Assembly: GCA_022496805.1 (NCBI GenBank)
Contig: CM040085.1
Span: forward strand, 31,525,811-31,589,810
Source: Pohlia nutans
Taxonomy: Eukaryota; Streptophyta; Bryopsida; Bryales; Mniaceae
Direction: 5' to 3'
Length of the DNA stretch: 64,000 nt
Of the stretch, positions 59,113 to 64,000 are shown one piece after another. The notes beneath the pieces were generated by a model. It was not told where the DNA came from. It saw nothing but the letters and a program-made list of their open reading frames with translations, and ran no database searches. The translations under genes and the position numbers were made by a program. Every line of letters starts with the position of its first letter. Within the stretch, counting starts at the first letter, position 1.

Positions 59113-59512
59113 GATGCCAGCGCTTGCCAACACGTAGTTTGGTGCCTGTAGCGCCCTCCAATGTTTCTATTTATTTATTTATTTATTTATTATGTTTTTT
59201 ACAATTTTTAACAAATAAATAAAAATCTGTCAGCTAGCGTTGGCCGGTGTGTTGCTCCAGCGCAGGCATTCTGCTCTAGTGCCAGCATTAAGTCACTACA
59301 GTATCTTTATTATTATTATGTGTTTGGAGCTTTGAGATCTTGTTGACCTTCCCCTCTTAGTTGTCATTACCTCCGTCTTCCTATAAAACAAGCTAGCTAC
59401 TGATTTTGCATGGATGATGATGTCAGATATTTTGCACAATGTATGGGGAGATCCAGCAACTAGTGTAAAATCAGCCAAATGGAATTGCAAAATTACCAGT
59501 TGAACTCATAGT
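58401..59512. other. AT-rich intergenic DNA with simple repeats
   Basis: A 34-bp A-run at 59078-59111 preceded by A-rich sequence, and an (ATTT)n tract at about 59168-59191. No gene was seen. Confidence 0.5.
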
Positions 59513-59853
59513 TTAACCCTTAAACGTCAAGAGGGCCTGGGCGGGGCAGCCCAGAAGGCATCTAAATTTCCGGAGGGAAAAAAAAATGCAAAAACGGCTC
59601 TGCTGGGCAGCACTATAGCACTGCGGCACCTCAGCTGCCCCAACCTCAAAACCTGTTCAATTTGATAACTTTGATTGCTTACCAACGATTCCACAATCTC
59701 TCAAATGAGGCGCAAATTTGGAATCTAAATTGCTTTTTCAGTAGCTTTCCAACGCACCAATCCTCGCTTGATTTGGTTGAGAAAATCCACTTTTTTCTTC
59801 ATCATTCTCTTTTGAATACGCCCATGGGGCTTACCTTGACGTTTAAGGGTTAA
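59513..59853. mobile_element. TTAA-type MITE, ACGTCAAG subfamily, copy 2
   Basis: 341 bp; 19-bp perfect terminal inverted repeat TTAACCCTTAAACGTCAAG. The clearest example of the TTAA-CCC terminal structure in the window. Non-coding. Confidence 0.88.
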
Positions 59854-60304
59854 GGCTAAAATCCGGATAATAATTTTTTTGATACTCAGGTGCTACCTAG
59901 GTGAAACATGGGTAATAACCGGATGGATTCTTATCTAAAACCGGTTACTTTTGTAAAATATTGGATTTTAACTGGTTTCCTTGGAAAACTCCCCAATCAG
60001 TGATTCTGCACTTTCTTCTGGCAAAGGCAGAGCCAGTTAAGGCTACTGAATGTTATGCTGTTATTATTCATTATTCCCAGACCTGGGCTTTCACTGGGTT
60101 GCAGATTCACAGGCCGCTCTGTTGGAGTGGGAACACGCGGTTTTCTGAGAAAGGTAAAAAGTGGCGCAGGATTCTTGCCCATTTCCTTGGAACAGCTGCA
60201 GGCCTCTTGTTTGCAATTTGCACCTTGCAACTTGCACTCAGCGAATTCTTCTGTTTTCAGTTTGTTGGTGACAGAGGTAGAAAATAATACCCATAACAGA
60301 TAAC

Positions 60305-60881
60305 TTAACCCCTAAATGCCTAGAGCCCTCTCCAAATTCGGCAGTTTTGCAAAGATGCATTATAAAATGCAACCTAGAGGGATATTTTGAACTTGATATA
60401 TGAATAAAAGTTGTACATTATGAATTTTAGATTCTATCCATATGGTTAGATCTATAATTGCTATTACCAATAATTTTGTATGAAATTTGAAAGGTGAAAT
60501 TCAAAATTATTTTGTAATTCAATTACGAATAAGATATTGACAATCTAAGGATGAAATTCTTTGTGATTGGTTGAAATGTAATACTCTAAGTGTAGCGATT
60601 TTTGGAGATTTTTTGGTTGCTTAATTTTATGAGTTGACTTTTTTTAGAGCACTTTTACACTGAAATCTTCAAAATTTTGGGTGAATCACTACAACATGAA
60701 ATGAGGCATAAAAATTTCACAAATCATCCCCTTTCTAATCGGATCACATATGCATGAAGATAACTTCCCATAGAATCTACAGTAAAAATTCCACTTTGCA
60801 AAAAGTGCATGACGGATGAGAAATTTTGGATGAAATCTGTACATCGTCCAAAAAATGGACGCTCAGGCAGTTAGGGGTTAA
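60305..60881. mobile_element. TTAA-type MITE, 577-bp subfamily
   Basis: Left TTAACCCCTAAATGCCTAG, right GGACGCTCAGGCAGTTAGGG then GTTAA. 577 bp, the same as 37938-38514, with conserved body. GCATTATAAAATGCAAC lies about 50 bp from the left end. Its right TTAA (60878-60881) is also the left TTAA of the next element. Confidence 0.87.
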
Positions 60882-61205
60882 CCGCTAAACCTACCAACCC
60901 TTTGAACACAAGTAGATGCTAGCCTCAAAATAGATAATTATTAGCATGGCTCAGATGTACATGATGTGTACATGAGAGGACCATTGCAAGCATATTGAAA
61001 TCTACCCAACAAATTTGTCATACTTGCATTTGGAGGCCTCTCCAATGTTATTAACATCTTCCCATCATAAGATATTTACTTTAATTGGTAGAGAATTTAA
61101 ATAGGCAACCAATGGTGACTTGGATGAAAGTCATTCGAGATTGTATGAGAAAGTTTCAAGTTGTTCATGATTCAATTTCTGGACGCTGGGACGTTTAGGC
61201 GTTAA
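60878..61205. mobile_element. TTAA-type MITE joined to the previous one
   Basis: Left TTAACCGCTAAACCTACC, right GGACGCTGGGACGTTTAGGC then GTTAA. 328 bp. Shares the TTAA at 60878-60881 with the preceding copy. Confidence 0.75.
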
Positions 61206-61957
61206 GCTTTCTATCTACTACGAGCAGTAGGAGTAGAAGGCAAATAGTATTTTTTCCTTCTTAGGAAATTAGAAATCACAAAGACAATCCAAATTCGTGA
61301 ACATATGATTTCATGTTGCTTCTGTAAATTGATCAACATATGTGATAGTGCAAGAATTTGAATGGTTGACAAAATTTTCTGTACAAGTGGTATTTTGTTT
61401 GGTTGTTAATCATTATGGATCAATTTACACATTGGTTTTGATTGTATCAACCTTTTCAGGACATTTTACCTTAGAGCGACATGCACCCTAGAATGTAGCC
61501 AGAAGTAGGGAATATATCATCCTATGTGTTCATCCATAAAATTATCTATTATGAGTCACTTTCATCCAAATAATGGTGTTTAGTTTTTTTAAGAGGAATT
61601 TGGCAATTCAATCCACTTTTTGCCCATTTTTTAAGTGTAAAAGTAGCCACACCCAACATCAAGTAAGATTTTGGTGAAAATTTGCTCAAAACATTTGGCT
61701 ACTTGCATTGCAAGCCATTGTCAGTGATTGAATGAGTCTATTAATGTATAATTAAAAGATGAAAAATTTAAATCTTAGAACACCCTCAATGGAGTGACAC
61801 TCCACGTTTACACTTCCAAATACCATTCCATCCATACTTCAATCCGTAAAGTTCTTCAGAGTTTTGAAGCCCAAAATTGTTCAAAAACACTCTTTTCCAA
61901 AGCCATGCTAAAATCTTCATTTAAAAAAAATCTAAATATAATCGTAGGATCTTCTAT
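61206..61957. other. AT-rich intergenic DNA
   Basis: No gene or defined repeat was seen. Confidence 0.4.
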
Positions 61958-62034
61958 TCAACCCTTAAACTCAAACATTTTCAAAGTACACCAAAAAGTT
62001 AGTCTAAGGGGCATGCTTTGACATTTAAGGATTC
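61958..62034 (-). mobile_element. Mini TTAA-type element, degenerate
   Basis: Inverse of 50999-51080: TCAACCCTTAAACTC at the left and GACATTTAAGGATTCA at the right, with shared AAAAAGTTAGTCTAAGGGGC. Terminal TTAA eroded. Confidence 0.6.
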
Positions 62035-62156
62035 ATTTTTTGAAAAGTACAAAGACAATAAGAGATGTAAAGTGTTCATAAATTTGTCTTCTAAAATGAT
62101 ATGCACCTCTAGATTTTGACAATTTTTAAAACATAGACTCATTTACAACAATTTAA

Positions 62157-62724
62157 TTGAACCCCTAAAGGTCCTCACTCCTCTCTAGATTTGGAGATTT
62201 GCAAAGATGCATTATAAAATGCAACTACGAGCGATCTTCTGAACTTGATGTATGAATAAAAGTTGTACATTATGAATTTTAAATTCTATCCATACAGTTA
62301 GATATATGATTGCTATCACCAATATTTTGTGTAAAATTTGAAACTTAAAATTCAAAATTCTTTTGTAATTTGATTACAAACAAGACATTGATAATCTGTG
62401 AATGAAATTTGTTGTGATGGGTTGAAATGTAATACTCTAAGTGTAATGATTTTTTGAGGTTTTTTGGTTGCTTGATTTTATGAGTTAATATTTTTAAGAG
62501 TACTTTTGAACTAAGATCTAAGATATTTTTGGTAAATCACCGCAACATGAAATGAGGCATAAAATTTTCATAAATCATCTTTTTTCTAATCGGGATACCA
62601 TCTATGAAACTAACTTCCCATAAAATCTATTGTAAAATATCCACACCTGAGAAAGTGCATGACAGATGGGAAAACAAAGTTTGCTTCTGTACATCATCCA
62701 GAAAATGAATAGTTGGATGTTTAA
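62157..62724. mobile_element. TTAA-type MITE, 577-bp subfamily, 568-bp copy
   Basis: Left TTGAACCCCTAAAGGTCC; the body is homologous to 60305-60881 (GCATTATAAAATGCAAC, GAACTTGATGTATGAATAAA). The right end GGATGTTTAA is shared with the next element. Confidence 0.8.
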
Positions 62725-63310
62725 CCCCTAAACGTACCAGGGTGTCCCTGGAATTGTCAATTTGAGAAAAATCATCATAAAATACTATTCAGAAGAATAT
62801 GCTGGAATTGATATACAAATGAAAGTTCTAGATTTTGAATTTTAGATTCCGTCGGTACAGTTTGATTCACTAATACTATCACCAATATTTTTATTTATAA
62901 AATTTGAAAGTTAAAATTAAAAATTCCTTCTAAATTTGATTACAGACAAAATTTTAATATTTTTTGAGTAAATTTTTTTGGAATGAATTTGAAATGAGAT
63001 ACTCTTAAACATGGTGATTCTTTGAAATTTTTGTGTTTCATAAATCTATGACCTCATTTTTGCAAGGCCACTTTTGAACTATAATCAATGCAATTTTGGC
63101 TTGGTCAATGACTTGACATTCTTCTATATTTGTAATTATAGAAAAATATGTAATCAAGTATGACTAAATCCAACCGTTAGATAGGACAACAACTTGGTGA
63201 AGTATCTCCAAAAAAATGGATGACTTTCATCCAAGCATTGATGAGAACGTGGGGTTTGTTTGAATCTGTTAGTCGTCCAGTTTCTGGACACTGTGAGGTT
63301 TAGGGGTTAA
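62721..63310. mobile_element. TTAA-type MITE, joined to the previous one
   Basis: Left TTAACCCCTAAACGTACC, right GGACACTGTGAGGTTTAGGG then GTTAA; 590 bp; CATAAAATAC near the left end. A divergent relative of the 577-bp subfamily. Shares TTAA 62721-62724 with its neighbour. Confidence 0.8.
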
Positions 63311-64000
63311 GGGATAATACATTTTCCTAAGCTTTTACAGCAAAAATTTCCACTACTTGCAAGCTGAAAATGCCTCAACTTCAAAAACAAGTTATTTGCT
63401 CGGATTCTTGATCAGTCTTTGGTGTACTGTTCCATTGGTTTTTAATTCAATGGTGCTTTTGCCGTTATATATAACCCTTCTTATAATTGAAGCTTCATTT
63501 AAAAAAAAAATAGTAAATGTGTAAGTCCCACAAGTTAAAACATATGGTAATTGTGTTTTCAACATAATTTTTGACATCATTTACGTATAATACCATACTC
63601 ACATAATAAATTCAACACATGTCTAGTACCATATAATTTTTTATATTTTTAAATGTTCATTCAAACAACAGTTGCCATATTCTACAAGTATTGTTGCATT
63701 CTATGTCTAATATGTATAATTCAAGCCAAATAAACTTTATTATACATGATAAAGAGTTCTATATGAGTCGAAAGTAATGCTGTTAAAAACAAAAATGCTT
63801 AAATGATCCCACTACTTTGCTACTACTTAATTTTTGTCACGTGTACAATTAAGTCTCTCTTACCACGTAAATTCTCAATACCTTGTCACTACCTAAAATA
63901 TTGTTATCTTATTTCTACTTAAAGTTCTACTATCATTGTATGAGGAAAACCAGAATGCATGGGAAAGAACCATTAATCAAAGGTATATGTAAGACTCCAA
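63311..64000. other. AT-rich intergenic DNA to window end
   Basis: Nothing recognised. Confidence 0.4.

Overview
This window looks like nuclear DNA of a land plant. The evidence is six plant-type genes (five split by GT-AG introns of about 100 to 1,200 bp with GC-richer exons in AT-rich surroundings), telo-box (TAGGGTTT) promoter motifs, a tRNA-type SINE, CACTA-ended MITEs and a copia-type primer-binding-site motif. Intron sizes and the MITE-rich introns would fit a seed-free plant such as a bryophyte, but that placement is only an impression. No organellar, bacterial or viral gene was seen.

Layout. (1) 1-16 kb, two + strand genes: an intronless gene for Integrator subunit 8 (INTS8, 876-4484) and a 12-exon gene for the epsilon large chain of the AP-4 adaptor complex (9880-16258). 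Related copies of a roughly 600-bp leader/promoter segment lie upstream of both (228-818 and 7972-8627). (2) 16-24 kb: AT-rich intergenic DNA with two 173-bp CACTA MITEs facing each other, a perfect 29-bp inverted repeat, a 622-bp TTAA-flanked element and a SINE with a perfect 17-bp target-site duplication. (3) 24-28.6 kb, + strand: an 11-exon gene for an 852-aa protein of unknown function ending in a C3HC4 RING finger. (4) 30-34.9 kb, - strand: a five-exon Golgi-type II GDP-fucose O-fucosyltransferase-like gene. (5) 40-43.8 kb, + strand: a seven-exon chloroplast-lumen FKBP-type immunophilin. (6) 49.2-54.2 kb, - strand: a four-exon AMT2-type ammonium transporter. (7) 54-64 kb: no gene recognised; dense in short transposons.

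The genes are ordinary housekeeping or metabolic loci and do not form one pathway. INTS8 acts in nuclear RNA 3'-end processing and transcription attenuation with PP2A, AP-4 in trans-Golgi vesicle sorting, the RING protein presumably in ubiquitination, the O-FucT in glycosylation, the FKBP in the thylakoid lumen and AMT2 in ammonium transport.

The most unusual content is non-coding. A diverse set of about 17 short elements has termini of the form TTAA-CCCYTAAACGTCCC. Many share an ATAAAATG motif near one end and GGACGCTGGGACG near the other, and some sit head to tail sharing one TTAA. This is what piggyBac-type, TTAA-targeting insertion would produce, and piggyBac elements are not usually reported from land plants. 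A second MITE family has AGGTAGGG-type ends. Its TA target-site duplication is shown directly by an empty-site copy within a tandem duplication in an AMT2 intron. Splice sites were placed by reading frame, consensus and protein-family conservation only; no transcript data were available.
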